The notes under the pieces are model-generated. The model was given only the letters and a program-made list of their open reading frames with translations. It had not been told where the DNA came from and ran no database searches. From Asaia bogorensis (lineage in GTDB: Bacteria; Pseudomonadota; Alphaproteobacteria; Acetobacterales; Acetobacteraceae): a DNA stretch of 54,346 bases. The DNA lies in NCBI GenBank assembly GCA_945873195.1, contig CAMCDA010000008.1:1-54346 (forward strand). The letters are read 5' to 3'. A program made the translations under genes and the position numbers. Positions 34,955-43,585 of this stretch are shown piece by piece (within the stretch, counting starts at the first letter, position 1; every line of letters starts with the position of its first letter).

Positions 34955-35716
34955 TCATCCGTTCGGCGGTTCCATGCCACGCTTGCGCAGCACGGACGCG
35001 CCCTCGGGGCCCGCCAGCATCGCCAGCATCGCCAGCAGACGCCGAGCGGCCTCGGCCTGGGGGGCTTGGGTGGCGATCGCACCGGCATAGACGGTGTGGT
35101 TCTGGATCTCCGCCGGCAGCACACCGACGATGGTCACACCCGGCACAACCAGAAGTTCGCTCATTTGATGCAGGGCAACCGATGCACGTCCATCGGCCAC
35201 CCGGGTCGCAACCAGGCCGCCCGGGACCAGAACCGCCTTGGCCTTGATGGCATCGGCGATGCCCAGGCGTTCAAACAGGCCGGCGAGGTAGATGCCGCTC
35301 GACCCGCCAGCGGCGGGATCGATATAGGCGACAGAAAGGGCGGCCAGCAGCATGGCGCGGAAGGCTGCCACGCTGGAGATATCGGGCTTCGGCGCGCCTT
35401 CCTTCACCGCGACGCCGATAGCGACCCGCGCCAAGGGAACCGCTCCGGTGACGCGGCCCTGCTGCGCCAACCGTTCCAGTCCATCACGCGGCAGCACCAG
35501 CAGATCGAAGGCCTCGCCGGCCTCGATCCGCCGCAGCAGCGCGCCGGCCGTGTCGTTCTGAATGACCAGCCGATCCCCCGCCGCCTCGAACGCGGGGGCG
35601 AGGTCCTGCACGACCGGCTTGAACGCGCCGGCCGTCAGGACCTTGACCTCGGCGGCCTGCACCATGGCGCCGGAGGCGGCCAGTAGCCCGACCAACGCCA
35701 GCGCCAGCCGCCTCAT
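34955..35716 (-). CDS. ModA-like periplasmic substrate-binding protein
   Basis: A 253-residue type 2 periplasmic binding protein: signal peptide (MRRLALALVGLLAASGAMVQA), then VKVLTAGAFKPVVQDLAPAFEAAG, DLLVLPRDGLERLAQQG, ARVAIGVAVKEGAPKPD, and YIDPAAGGSSGIYLAGLFERLG, as in molybdate/tungstate-binding ModA proteins. No ABC permease or ATPase is beside it. ATG overlaps the stop of the luciferase-like gene by 4 bp, so the two are co-translated. Ligand unproven. Confidence 0.82.
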   Translation of the reverse strand: MRRLALALVGLLAASGAMVQAAEVKVLTAGAFKPVVQDLAPAFEAAGDRLVIQNDTAGALLRRIEAGEAFDLLVLPRDGLERLAQQGRVTGAVPLARVAIGVAVKEGAPKPDISSVAAFRAMLLAALSVAYIDPAAGGSSGIYLAGLFERLGIADAIKAKAVLVPGGLVATRVADGRASVALHQMSELLVVPGVTIVGVLPAEIQNHTVYAGAIATQAPQAEAARRLLAMLAMLAGPEGASVLRKRGMEPPNG

Positions 35717-36753
35717 GCCGCGAAGCCGCGGAAGGTGGACGGGATCTTCTTGATCGCCTCGATCGTGTTCCGGCGCACGGCGGCTTCGGTGCCGGCCGCG
35801 AAGTCGATCGTGACGCTGTCGACGATGCCGCCGAAGCGCTTCTCGATCGCCTCGGGCAGGCCTTCATAGGTCGAGCGGGCGACGAACAGGTCCAGCACGT
35901 CGTCCGACACCTGGGCGGCCATCTCACCCCATTTCCCCTGCTTGGACATCTCGGTCAGCTTCAGGCCCAGATCGGTCAGCCCGTGCATGTCGAAGACGCC
36001 GCGATAGGCGGGGGTGGAGCCGTAGAACGCCACGCGATACCGGACCTTCTCGGCCGCGGCCTTCACCGTGGCTTCGTCCGGACCGGTGGCGATGAAGCCG
36101 CCGCCCGTGATCTCGAAATTATCGAACGCCTTACCGGCGGCGGCGCGTTCGGCGGCGAGTTGCGGGCGGACCACTTCCTCCAGATATTTCCGCGTCGCAA
36201 AGCTGTGCAGGCGCACGCTGTCGGACAGGCGGGCGGCGGTTTTCAGCATCAGCGGACCGACGGCGGCCATCGCGATCGGAGGCAGCGGCAGGCCCTGCGC
36301 GGGGGGCGAGAACTCGGGCGTCATCAGGGTGAAATTGTAGTACTTGCCCTTGTAGTTGAGCTTTTCCCCGTGTTCCCAGCAGTTGAAGATCGCGCGCAGG
36401 GATTCGACATACTCGCCCATCCGCGCGGCGGGGGCGATCCAGGGCACGCTGAAGCGGCGTTCGTTATGCGCCTTCACCTGGCTGCCAAGGCCCAGCACGA
36501 AGCGGCCCTTGGAATGCTTGTGCAGGTCCCAGGTCTGGTTCGCGGTGATCATCGGGCTGCGCGGAAAGCTGATCGCGACCGAGGTCACCAGCCGCACACG
36601 CTCGGTCGCTAGGGCGGCAAAGGCGAGGGGGGCGAAGGGGTCATGCTTCAGCTCATGGCTTTGGACCACATCGCAGCCATCGTCTTCGGCCTGACGCGCA
36701 ATGGGGCCGCAGGCGGCCCAGTCGTTGTCGGGGAGGCTTCTGGATACGTACAT
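35713..36753 (-). CDS. LLM class F420-type oxidoreductase (TIGR03617-like)
   Basis: A 346-residue luciferase-like protein: MYVSRSLPDNDWAACGPIARQAEDDGCD, LVTSVAISFPRSPMITANQTWDL, GRFVLGLGSQVKAHNERRF, LPLPPIAMAAVGPLMLKTAAR. The AHNERRFS block is characteristic of the TIGR03617 F420-associated group. Start at 36753; an upstream in-frame start would add 37 unconserved residues. Coupled to the ModA-like gene. F420 dependence is inferred from family. Confidence 0.82.
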   Translation of the reverse strand: MYVSRSLPDNDWAACGPIARQAEDDGCDVVQSHELKHDPFAPLAFAALATERVRLVTSVAISFPRSPMITANQTWDLHKHSKGRFVLGLGSQVKAHNERRFSVPWIAPAARMGEYVESLRAIFNCWEHGEKLNYKGKYYNFTLMTPEFSPPAQGLPLPPIAMAAVGPLMLKTAARLSDSVRLHSFATRKYLEEVVRPQLAAERAAAGKAFDNFEITGGGFIATGPDEATVKAAAEKVRYRVAFYGSTPAYRGVFDMHGLTDLGLKLTEMSKQGKWGEMAAQVSDDVLDLFVARSTYEGLPEAIEKRFGGIVDSVTIDFAAGTEAAVRRNTIEAIKKIPSTFRGFAA

Positions 36754-36866
36754 GCGTCTTCGTTCCCTCGGGGTGGTTTGATGGCTACCCCACGACAGGT
36801 TGGGCGCGGAAGCAAGCCCGGTGAATCCGTCATGGCAGTCACATTTGGCCCGCGTACAGGTCAAAC

Positions 36867-36978
36867 CGTCTTGGCCGGGCCTGACCCGGCCATCGCCAGG
36901 GACGCCGATGGTCGGCCTTTCGGGAAATCGTAACCGCCAGCGTCCCCGGCGATGGGCGGGTCAAGCCCGCCCAGGACG
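36867..36978. repeat. Large inverted repeat in a 330-bp intergenic region
   Basis: Arms 36867-36905 and 36940-36978 match as inverted copies at 34 of 39 positions, each built on a GGCCGGGCxTGACCCGGCC core with GACGC at the inner end. This is a common alphaproteobacterial palindromic repeat; half of it recurs at 47339. The rest of 36754-37083 has no gene and contains the SDR promoter region. Confidence 0.65.
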
Positions 36979-37083
36979 AAAAACGGCCAGGTGCGATTGC
37001 CCTGGGGCCCCGCCCACCGGTTTGCCCTTCCCCGCCGGCTCCCGTAAAGCGAAGGGAGCGTTCGCAGAGGGAGGATCGCCGCA

Positions 37084-37851
37084 ATGAGCAGTCTGGCTGG
37101 CAAGGTCATCATCGTTACCGGCGCGAGCCGCGGCATCGGCGCCGCCGCCGCCCTGGCCCTGGGCAAGGCGGGGGCCACCCTGATGCTGACCGCGCGGGAC
37201 GGAAAGCTGGCCGGCGATGTCGCACAGGCCGTGGTGGAAGCCGGCGGACGGGCCACGGCGCGGTCCTGCGATGTCTCCGACTACGCGGCGGCGGAAGCCC
37301 TGGTCGCGGAAACCGCCGGCCGCTACGGCCGCGTCGACGCGCTGGTCAACAATGCCGGCGTGATCGAGCCGATCGCCCGCATCGAGGACAGCGACCCGGC
37401 CGCCTGGGCGCGCAACATCGAGATCAACCTGATCGGCGCCTACAACGCCGTTCGCGCGGTCCTGCCCGGCATGATCGCCCAGGACGGGGGGACGATCGTC
37501 AATGTGTCCTCGGGCGCCGCGATCCGGCCGCTGGAAGGCTGGAGCGCCTACTGCACCGGCAAGGCCGGGATGCACATGATGACCCGCGCCATCCACCTGG
37601 AACTGGCGGAAAAGGGCATCCGCGTCTTCGGCTTCCAGCCAGGCACGACGGACACCGACATGCAGGTGCTGATCCGCGCCTCCGGCATTAACCAGATCAG
37701 CCAGATCCCCCGCGGCAACCTGACCCCGGTGGCGCATCCCGCCGCCGCGATCGTCTATCTGTGCACCCCGGCGGCCGATGACCTCAACGGGCAGGAATTC
37801 AGCCTGCGCGATGATGCGTTCCGCGTCCGCCTCAACCTGGAGACCGTATGA
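37084..37851 (+). CDS. SDR family oxidoreductase
   Basis: A 255-residue classical short-chain dehydrogenase: cofactor motif TGASRGIG at 12-19, NNAG at 89-92, catalytic S142/S143 with Y156 and K160 (YCTGK). The D63 of CDVSD and the R after TGAS do not settle NAD versus NADP. AGGGAGG lies 10 nt before the ATG. Its stop overlaps the CoA-transferase start by 4 bp, suggesting both act on one CoA- or acid-linked catabolic substrate (inference). Confidence 0.88.
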   Translation: MSSLAGKVIIVTGASRGIGAAAALALGKAGATLMLTARDGKLAGDVAQAVVEAGGRATARSCDVSDYAAAEALVAETAGRYGRVDALVNNAGVIEPIARIEDSDPAAWARNIEINLIGAYNAVRAVLPGMIAQDGGTIVNVSSGAAIRPLEGWSAYCTGKAGMHMMTRAIHLELAEKGIRVFGFQPGTTDTDMQVLIRASGINQISQIPRGNLTPVAHPAAAIVYLCTPAADDLNGQEFSLRDDAFRVRLNLETV

Positions 37852-38981
37852 TGTCGGGACCACTCGCTGGCGTGAAGGTGATCGAGGTCGGGCAGGCCCT
37901 GGCCGGCCCCCTGGCCGGGGTCATCATGGCCGATATGGGCGCCGAGGTGATCAAGGTCGAGAAACCCGATGGCGGCGATGACGCGCGCCTGTGGGGGCCT
38001 CCGTTCGTCGGGCCGGATTCGGTCAGCTTCCACACCAACAACCGCGGCAAGAAGTCGATCACGCTGGATATCAAAAGCGCGGCCGACGTCGCGGCGTTGA
38101 AGGAGTTGGTGAAGGACGCCGATATCCTGATCCAGAACCTGCGGCCGGGCATTGTCGATGATTTCGGCATCGGGCCGGATGCGCTGATGGCGGTGAACCC
38201 ACGGCTGATCTACTGCTCGATCTGGGCGTTCGGTTATACCGGGCCGCTGAAGCTGGCGCCGGGGTTCGATCCGCTGCTGCAATGCTATGGCGCGGTGGTG
38301 ACCCTGACCGGCCGGCCCGATGATCCGCCGACCTTCTGCGCGCCGGCGATCAACGACACCGCGACCGGCATGTGGTGCGTGATCGGGGCCCTGGCGGCCC
38401 TGAGGCAGCGGGACACCACGGGCAAGGGCTGCGTCGTCGATGCGTCCCTGTTCGAGAGCGCGGTCGCCTGGGTGCAAGGCCCGCTGAACAACTACCACGT
38501 CACCGGCAAGATGCAGCAGCGCCACGGCGCGGCCAGCGCCACCCTGTCGCCGTATCAGATCTTCGAGACGGCCGACCGCCCGATCTGCATCGCGGCTGGC
38601 AATGACCGGCTGTTCGTGAAGCTCGCCCGCGCCATGGGCCACCCGGAGTGGTGCGACGACCCGCGTTTGTCCGATGGCCGCAAGCGCGCGGCCAATCGGG
38701 ACCACGTGGTCGCCTCCATGCAGCCGGTCCTGTCCACGAAGACCCGGCAGGAATGGATGGGGATCATCGGGGAGGCCGGCGTGCCCTGCGCCCCGGTCAA
38801 CAACCTGGCGGAACTGTCGGAAACCGAGCAGTTGCAGTCGATGGACATGCTGCGGACCCTGCCAGGCAGCGACCTGAAGATCGTCGGGCTGCCGATCAGC
38901 TTCGACCGGCAGCGGCCGCATCCGCGTTCCGACTCCCCCAAACTCGGTGAGCATAACCGGGAGCTTCTCGGCCGCGACTAA
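37848..38981 (+). CDS. CaiB/BaiF-type CoA transferase (class III)
   Basis: A 377-residue family III CoA transferase. Seen: LAGVKVIEVGQALAGPLAGVIMADMGAEVIKVEKP, TNNRGKKSITLDIKS, the catalytic Asp170 in PAINDTATG, KGCVVDASLFESAVAW, and GVPCAPVNNLAE. It moves CoA between acyl-CoA and a carboxylic acid through aspartyl intermediates. Coupled to the upstream SDR. The exact acids are unknown. Confidence 0.9.
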   Translation: MMSGPLAGVKVIEVGQALAGPLAGVIMADMGAEVIKVEKPDGGDDARLWGPPFVGPDSVSFHTNNRGKKSITLDIKSAADVAALKELVKDADILIQNLRPGIVDDFGIGPDALMAVNPRLIYCSIWAFGYTGPLKLAPGFDPLLQCYGAVVTLTGRPDDPPTFCAPAINDTATGMWCVIGALAALRQRDTTGKGCVVDASLFESAVAWVQGPLNNYHVTGKMQQRHGAASATLSPYQIFETADRPICIAAGNDRLFVKLARAMGHPEWCDDPRLSDGRKRAANRDHVVASMQPVLSTKTRQEWMGIIGEAGVPCAPVNNLAELSETEQLQSMDMLRTLPGSDLKIVGLPISFDRQRPHPRSDSPKLGEHNRELLGRD

Positions 38982-39035
38982 CGGTCGTTTCGGCGGGTGG
39001 CGCCGCCGGAATGAGGCTCATCGGGCATTTCCAGG

Positions 39036-39067
39036 CAGACATTCATGGTTCTCACCATGGATGTCTG
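39036..39067 (+). terminator. 14-bp hairpin after the CoA-transferase gene
   Basis: CAGACATTCATGGT (39036-39049) and ACCATGGATGTCTG (39054-39067), one U-G pair, 4-nt loop, followed by TTTAGG. It ends 13 bp before the YdcF ATG, so it may end the upstream transcript or shape the YdcF leader. Confidence 0.5.
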
Positions 39068-39080
39068 TTTAGGATAGGGA

Positions 39081-39818
39081 ATGATCAAGGCCCTCCTGGA
39101 ACTGCTCCTGCTGCCGCCCACGAACCTTATTGTGTTCGCGCTGGCCGGGCTGTTGATCGCATTGGTGTGGCCCCGCATCGGGCGCGCGGTGACCGCCGTG
39201 TCGGTCATCGGCCTTTTGCTGCTGTCGTTGCACGCCGTCACCACGCCGATGTTGGCGGCGCTGGAGCTGAACCTGCCGACAACCCCACCCGCCGGCGCGC
39301 CGCCCGGGGCGATCATCATCCTGAGCGGGGATTCCCTCAGCAGCCCCAGCGTCCCCAATGGCTACACCGTGGGCTCGATGACGCTGACGCGGCTGCGCAC
39401 CGGCGCCCAGTTGCATCGGCGGACCAGCCTGCCGATCCTGGTCTCGGGCGGTCCGGTACCGCGCCACGCCCCGCCCTTGGCCGACCTGATGACCCAGAGC
39501 CTGAAGGACGATTTCCGCGTCGACGTCAAATGGCAGGAGCAGAAGTCGCGGGACACGTGGGAGAATGCGCGGTTTAGCGCGGCGATCCTGCTGCCGGAGG
39601 GGATCACCTCGGTCTATGTCGTGACGCACGCTTGGCACATGCGTCGAGCGTTGCAGGCGTTCGAGGGCACGGGGCTGACGGTGACGGCCGCGCCAACGCC
39701 CGTGCTGCGCATGATGAACCTCTATTTGTCCGACTTCGTGCCCACCGTCGGCAGTTGGATGACCGCCTATTTAGCCGCGCATGAATGGCTCGGCGCCATC
39801 TGGTACGCGTGGCGATAG
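39081..39818 (+). CDS. YdcF/DUF218-family membrane protein
   Basis: A 245-residue protein with two N-terminal membrane segments (about 12-29 and 33-52) and a DUF218 domain. The domain has IIILSGDS near 79, LVSGGP, a KSRDTWENARFS block (conserved Glu/Asn/Ala) and VTHAWHMRRALQAF. Relatives (ElyC, SanA, YdcF) act in envelope or peptidoglycan-lipid carrier homeostasis. Convergent with the DUF2235 gene 13 bp away. Confidence 0.82.
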   Translation: MIKALLELLLLPPTNLIVFALAGLLIALVWPRIGRAVTAVSVIGLLLLSLHAVTTPMLAALELNLPTTPPAGAPPGAIIILSGDSLSSPSVPNGYTVGSMTLTRLRTGAQLHRRTSLPILVSGGPVPRHAPPLADLMTQSLKDDFRVDVKWQEQKSRDTWENARFSAAILLPEGITSVYVVTHAWHMRRALQAFEGTGLTVTAAPTPVLRMMNLYLSDFVPTVGSWMTAYLAAHEWLGAIWYAWR

Positions 39819-39831
39819 GCACACGCCCCGA

Positions 39832-42123
39832 TCACAGTGGCGTGATGGAGACCCTGGCAGACCCTTTCACGTTGTTCCGGTAATATGCCCCCGTCAGCCC
39901 GGTGGGGCCGATCACCGCGTCGTTCACCCATAGCAGCATCCTGCCATTGATCGGCGCCTCGAACCGCGCTTCGTAGGTTCCATCCGACATTGCTTTCATC
40001 TCCAACGGCAGCGACACGCGGTTCGTGTTGTCCGCGTTGACCAGCGTGACGAAGGGCTGGAACCACTTGCCCTCATAGGAACGCTTCGCCAGCAGCGTGA
40101 TCGGCCGCAGGAAGAAGTTGAATTCGCTGGTGTTGAAGCCGAGCGGCGATGCGGCGATGCGGCTGTCATCAAGCCAGGGAGCGGTCACCTGCATGACCAC
40201 CCGGTACTCGCGGCCCGCCTTGAGCGTCAGGCCCGTATCCCAGCAAGGCGCGTTCGGTGTGAACAGCGCGCTGTCCGACAGGTCCTTGTCCTTCACCGGT
40301 TGAGCACCCGTGTCGAGCTTGCAAATCTCCCCCGACGCCTCGGCCGTTGCGAGTTGCGTCCGGTAATACACCCAGACCGGCGTGGTGATCGCGGTCGCCA
40401 GCAGTGCATAGCCGAACACCAGCGGCAGGATGCGCCACTTCAGGGTCCGCAACGTGCCCTGATACAGGCTCGACATCCTGATCCGCTCGATCAAGCCGTC
40501 GGTCATCCCGGCCGCATCGCGCGGTGGCGGAGGCTTCCCGCTGCCTCCATCCTGCCAGATCCACCCCATGCGATCCTGAATCCGCGCACGCAGGATGGCG
40601 CTGCGCCACATCAGCAATGCAATCGCGACGACGGATACCGTGAACAGGTCGGGGTTGCGGGCAAAGGCCTCAATCCAGGTATCCAGGAAACCCGGCAGGA
40701 AACTTCCGGCCGCCGTGATCATCCAGGCCAAGGAACACAGCCAGTCATCGCAGGTGCCGTCGGTGTAGGACGCCGGCAGCAGCGGAAACGCCGCCAGGAA
40801 GGCCGAGACCGCGACCATCGCATAGTAATTGACCCGCTTGCGCCAGACATCGTTCCAGATGTGCTCCTGCGCCTCCATGTCGCGTTCCGCCGAACGGTTG
40901 ACGGCGGTCAAATCCGCATCGGCCGGCGCGTCCACCACCTCGATCCGAGCCGGCAGCACGATCGGCGCGTAGTGATCGGCGCCATCGTCGATGCGCGCGA
41001 TAACGCTGTGATGCACCTTTACGGCCGTCAGGCTTGCCCGCATGTTCGGCCGAGGATCACGCATCAGCAGGCTGGCGGTCGCCGGTGCCTCGGTCCAGGC
41101 ATCGATGCGGCGCGGCTGGTAGCGGTAGTAGCCCGACACGCCCCGGCGCGAATCATGCATCGGCGCGCACAGGCTCTGCTGCGCGGCATACCGATCCAGC
41201 TCCGGCTGGATGAAGCGCAGACCGGCGGCCTTTGCCTCACCCACCATCCACAGCAGCGGCACCATCGCGATCCCGTCATCGGGATAGCCGCCACCCACAT
41301 CGGCGTGCATCCCTGCAAACCAGACCTGGCGCAGACGATCCGGCTTCACCTCTCCCGCCTGGATCATTTCGCGTTCGGCGACTTCATCCCACAGCAGCGG
41401 ATGAAACGAATCCCGCTCATCATCCAGGGCCAGCGCGTGACGCGCCTGATCGACATTCGGCGACAACCGGTAATTGGGCATCGACAGCGGCCATACCACC
41501 TGATCAAACCCCGCCGTCAGCTCCGCGCTCGGCAGGCCATAGGCGGCGACGGTGTCCCAGGCGCCAAGGAATGCAATCCGCGTTTCCTTCGGCTGGGTCA
41601 GCATCGGCGGCGCGCTGGCATGCGGCCAGGGCCTCGCGCGCCAAAGATCGAGCGTCCGATCCCGTACCCACCGCACCAGCGGGATCAGCGGCGACATCGT
41701 CTGGTTGCCGAGACGCTTTCGATAATTACGATAACACTGGCGCGCAGCGCTCCGAAACGCCGCATCCGTCGTGTATTCCACCAGTCCCTGGGAAATCACC
41801 AGCGCCACCAGGACGCGCACGGTGAAGGCGCCGCGGCTGAACCCGAACGCAAAGATGCGATCACCCGGCCTGTAGTTTCGGCACAGGAACCCATAAAGCT
41901 CCAAAACGTTGCGCTTGAGGCCCCAGCCGAACGCCCCGCCCAACAGCGCCAGCGGACGAAAGCCCGACGTCCCGACCCCATCATCATACATGGCGATCTG
42001 CGTCGTGCCGTCCGGCCCGGCCGTCTTCAGGTCGAGCGCCTGATAGAGCCGCCAGACATTCGTCTTGGTCAGGGCGGAGGCACTGTTTCCGGTTCCGTCG
42101 GACAGTAGAATGATGTTTTTCAT
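39832..42123 (-). CDS. DUF2235 alpha/beta-hydrolase-like membrane protein
   Basis: A 763-residue protein. The N-terminal DUF2235 domain starts MKNIILLSDGTGNS, with the nucleophile elbow GFSRG (S96) in RIFAFGFSRGAFTVR, and includes FLGAWDTVAAYGLP and WFAGMHADVGGGYPDDG. Hydrophobic spans follow near 440-460, 475-510 and 570-595. The C-terminal ~150 residues look like a beta-rich extracytoplasmic domain. DUF2235 includes Tle1-type phospholipase effectors; no type VI secretion genes are near, and the membrane spans argue for a resident membrane enzyme. Confidence 0.82.
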   Translation of the reverse strand: MKNIILLSDGTGNSASALTKTNVWRLYQALDLKTAGPDGTTQIAMYDDGVGTSGFRPLALLGGAFGWGLKRNVLELYGFLCRNYRPGDRIFAFGFSRGAFTVRVLVALVISQGLVEYTTDAAFRSAARQCYRNYRKRLGNQTMSPLIPLVRWVRDRTLDLWRARPWPHASAPPMLTQPKETRIAFLGAWDTVAAYGLPSAELTAGFDQVVWPLSMPNYRLSPNVDQARHALALDDERDSFHPLLWDEVAEREMIQAGEVKPDRLRQVWFAGMHADVGGGYPDDGIAMVPLLWMVGEAKAAGLRFIQPELDRYAAQQSLCAPMHDSRRGVSGYYRYQPRRIDAWTEAPATASLLMRDPRPNMRASLTAVKVHHSVIARIDDGADHYAPIVLPARIEVVDAPADADLTAVNRSAERDMEAQEHIWNDVWRKRVNYYAMVAVSAFLAAFPLLPASYTDGTCDDWLCSLAWMITAAGSFLPGFLDTWIEAFARNPDLFTVSVVAIALLMWRSAILRARIQDRMGWIWQDGGSGKPPPPRDAAGMTDGLIERIRMSSLYQGTLRTLKWRILPLVFGYALLATAITTPVWVYYRTQLATAEASGEICKLDTGAQPVKDKDLSDSALFTPNAPCWDTGLTLKAGREYRVVMQVTAPWLDDSRIAASPLGFNTSEFNFFLRPITLLAKRSYEGKWFQPFVTLVNADNTNRVSLPLEMKAMSDGTYEARFEAPINGRMLLWVNDAVIGPTGLTGAYYRNNVKGSARVSITPL

Positions 42124-42149
42124 TCCGGCGCCCTTTCATCCCACGCGGG

Positions 42150-42163
42150 GTTATATTTATAAC
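42150..42163. promoter_or_regulatory. AT-rich palindrome between divergent genes
   Basis: GTTATA-TT-TATAAC, a perfect dyad 27 bp before the DUF2235 start and 141 bp before the M20 gene, in the only AT-rich patch of that gap. It may be a -10 region or an operator. Confidence 0.35.
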
Positions 42164-42304
42164 TCTTGCATATCAATCTGCGCACGCTTCGCCATTCCGC
42201 GCAACAAGCACGCCCCGAGGGATGGAAATCACCCCTACGCAAGCCTTGGTCGCCATGGCAGAATATCGGCTCTGTCTCACCCGGCTCCCAGCAAGGATCC
42301 CATC

Positions 42305-43483
42305 ATGCCCGACACCGCGCTCGACCGCGCCCGCCGGTTTCAGGACGAACTGACCGCCATCCGCCGCGACATCCACGCCCATCCGGAGCTGGGGCTGGAA
42401 GAGTATCGGACCGCGGAAATCGTCGCCCGGAAGCTGGAGGAATGGGGGATCGAGGTGCATCGCGGCGTGGGCAAGACCGGGGTCGTGGGCGTGTTGCGCT
42501 CCGGCAACGGCCAGGGCGCGGTGGGGCTGCGGGCGGACATGGACGCGCTGCCGATCCTGGAGGCGACCAATCTGGCGCATGCCAGCCAGAACCCCGGCCG
42601 CATGCATGCCTGCGGGCATGACGGGCACACGACCATGCTGCTGGGGGCGGCGAAGTATCTGTCGGAAAACCGGGAATTCAACGGCACCGTCAACTTCATC
42701 TTCCAGCCGGCCGAGGAAGGCGTCGGCGGCGCCCTGGCCATGCTGGAAGACAAATTGTTCGAACGCTTCCCCTGCGATTTCGTCTACGGCATGCACAACC
42801 GACCGGGCCTGCCGCTTGGCAAGTTCATCACCGGCTTCGGCGCGCGGGCGGCCGGCGGCGCGTTCTTCGATATCCGCATCACCGGCAAGGGCGCGCACGG
42901 TGCCCACCCGCAGCAAAGCATCGATCCCGTCGTCGTCGCCTGCCATCTGGGGACGGCGCTGCAATCGATCGTGTCACGCAACATCGCCGCGCAGGACACC
43001 GCGGTGCTCTCGATCACGCGCATCCAGGCCGGCGACGCCTACAACGTCATCCCGCAACACGCCGTCCTGGCCGGCACCGTGCGCACGATGAAGCGGGAGG
43101 TGATGGAGAAGATCGAACAGAACATGCGTCGGTTGGCGAGGTCCCTCGCCGAGGGATTCGGGGCCGAGGCCGAGGTCGATTTCCGCATCATCTTCGCGCC
43201 CATGGTGAACAACAACGACGAAGCCCAGGCCTATGGCGACGCCGCCGCCGAACTGGTGGGAGAGGAAAACGTCAACCGCCACGGCAATCCCGGCATGGGG
43301 TCGGAGGATTTCAGCTTCATGATGGAGCGGGTGCCCGGCGCGCATATCAACCTCGGCAACGGGGACAGCGCCGCGCTGCACAATCATCTGTATGACTTCA
43401 ATGATGAGGCGATCCCCTATGGGGTCGCGCTGTACGCGAAGATTGTTGAGAAGAAACTGCCGAAGACCGATCCGAATTTGTAG
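42305..43483 (+). CDS. M20-family amidohydrolase (hippurate hydrolase-like)
   Basis: A 392-residue M20D metallopeptidase/aminoacylase: IRRDIHAHPELGLEEYRTAEIV, GLRADMDALPI, GRMHACGHDGHTTMLLGAA (first metal site with Cys), FIFQPAEEGVGGALAM (catalytic Glu pair), ARAAGGAFFDIRITGKGAHGAHP in the dimerisation domain, and NPGMGSEDFSFM. It removes acyl groups from N-acyl amino acids or hippurate-like amides. Start at 42305 behind AAGGA. Transcribed alone. Confidence 0.9.
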   Translation: MPDTALDRARRFQDELTAIRRDIHAHPELGLEEYRTAEIVARKLEEWGIEVHRGVGKTGVVGVLRSGNGQGAVGLRADMDALPILEATNLAHASQNPGRMHACGHDGHTTMLLGAAKYLSENREFNGTVNFIFQPAEEGVGGALAMLEDKLFERFPCDFVYGMHNRPGLPLGKFITGFGARAAGGAFFDIRITGKGAHGAHPQQSIDPVVVACHLGTALQSIVSRNIAAQDTAVLSITRIQAGDAYNVIPQHAVLAGTVRTMKREVMEKIEQNMRRLARSLAEGFGAEAEVDFRIIFAPMVNNNDEAQAYGDAAAELVGEENVNRHGNPGMGSEDFSFMMERVPGAHINLGNGDSAALHNHLYDFNDEAIPYGVALYAKIVEKKLPKTDPNL

Positions 43484-43540
43484 GGACAGGCTGGCGTCCC
43501 GACAGACGTCATCCCAGGTTCGGCTTGGGACCCGCCACGG

Positions 43541-43574
43541 TCAGTCCAGACCCCCCTGGGGGCACCTGGACTGA
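43541..43574. terminator. Hairpin between convergent genes
   Basis: TCAGTCCAG (43541-43549) pairs with CTGGACTGA (43566-43574); the interior CCCCC/GGGGG can extend the structure. It follows a CGTCATCCCAGGTTCGGCTTGGGA repeat-like stretch at 43507. No T run. Confidence 0.4.
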
Positions 43575-43585
43575 ACGTGCCCCCT

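Noticed and set aside
40300-42108. 602-codon open frame opposite the DUF2235 gene
   Set aside because: Arg/His/Pro-rich shadow of a conserved coding frame.
39832-42123. Type VI secretion phospholipase effector
   Set aside because: No VgrG, PAAR, immunity or T6SS genes nearby, and the protein has several membrane spans; only the DUF2235 family is supported.
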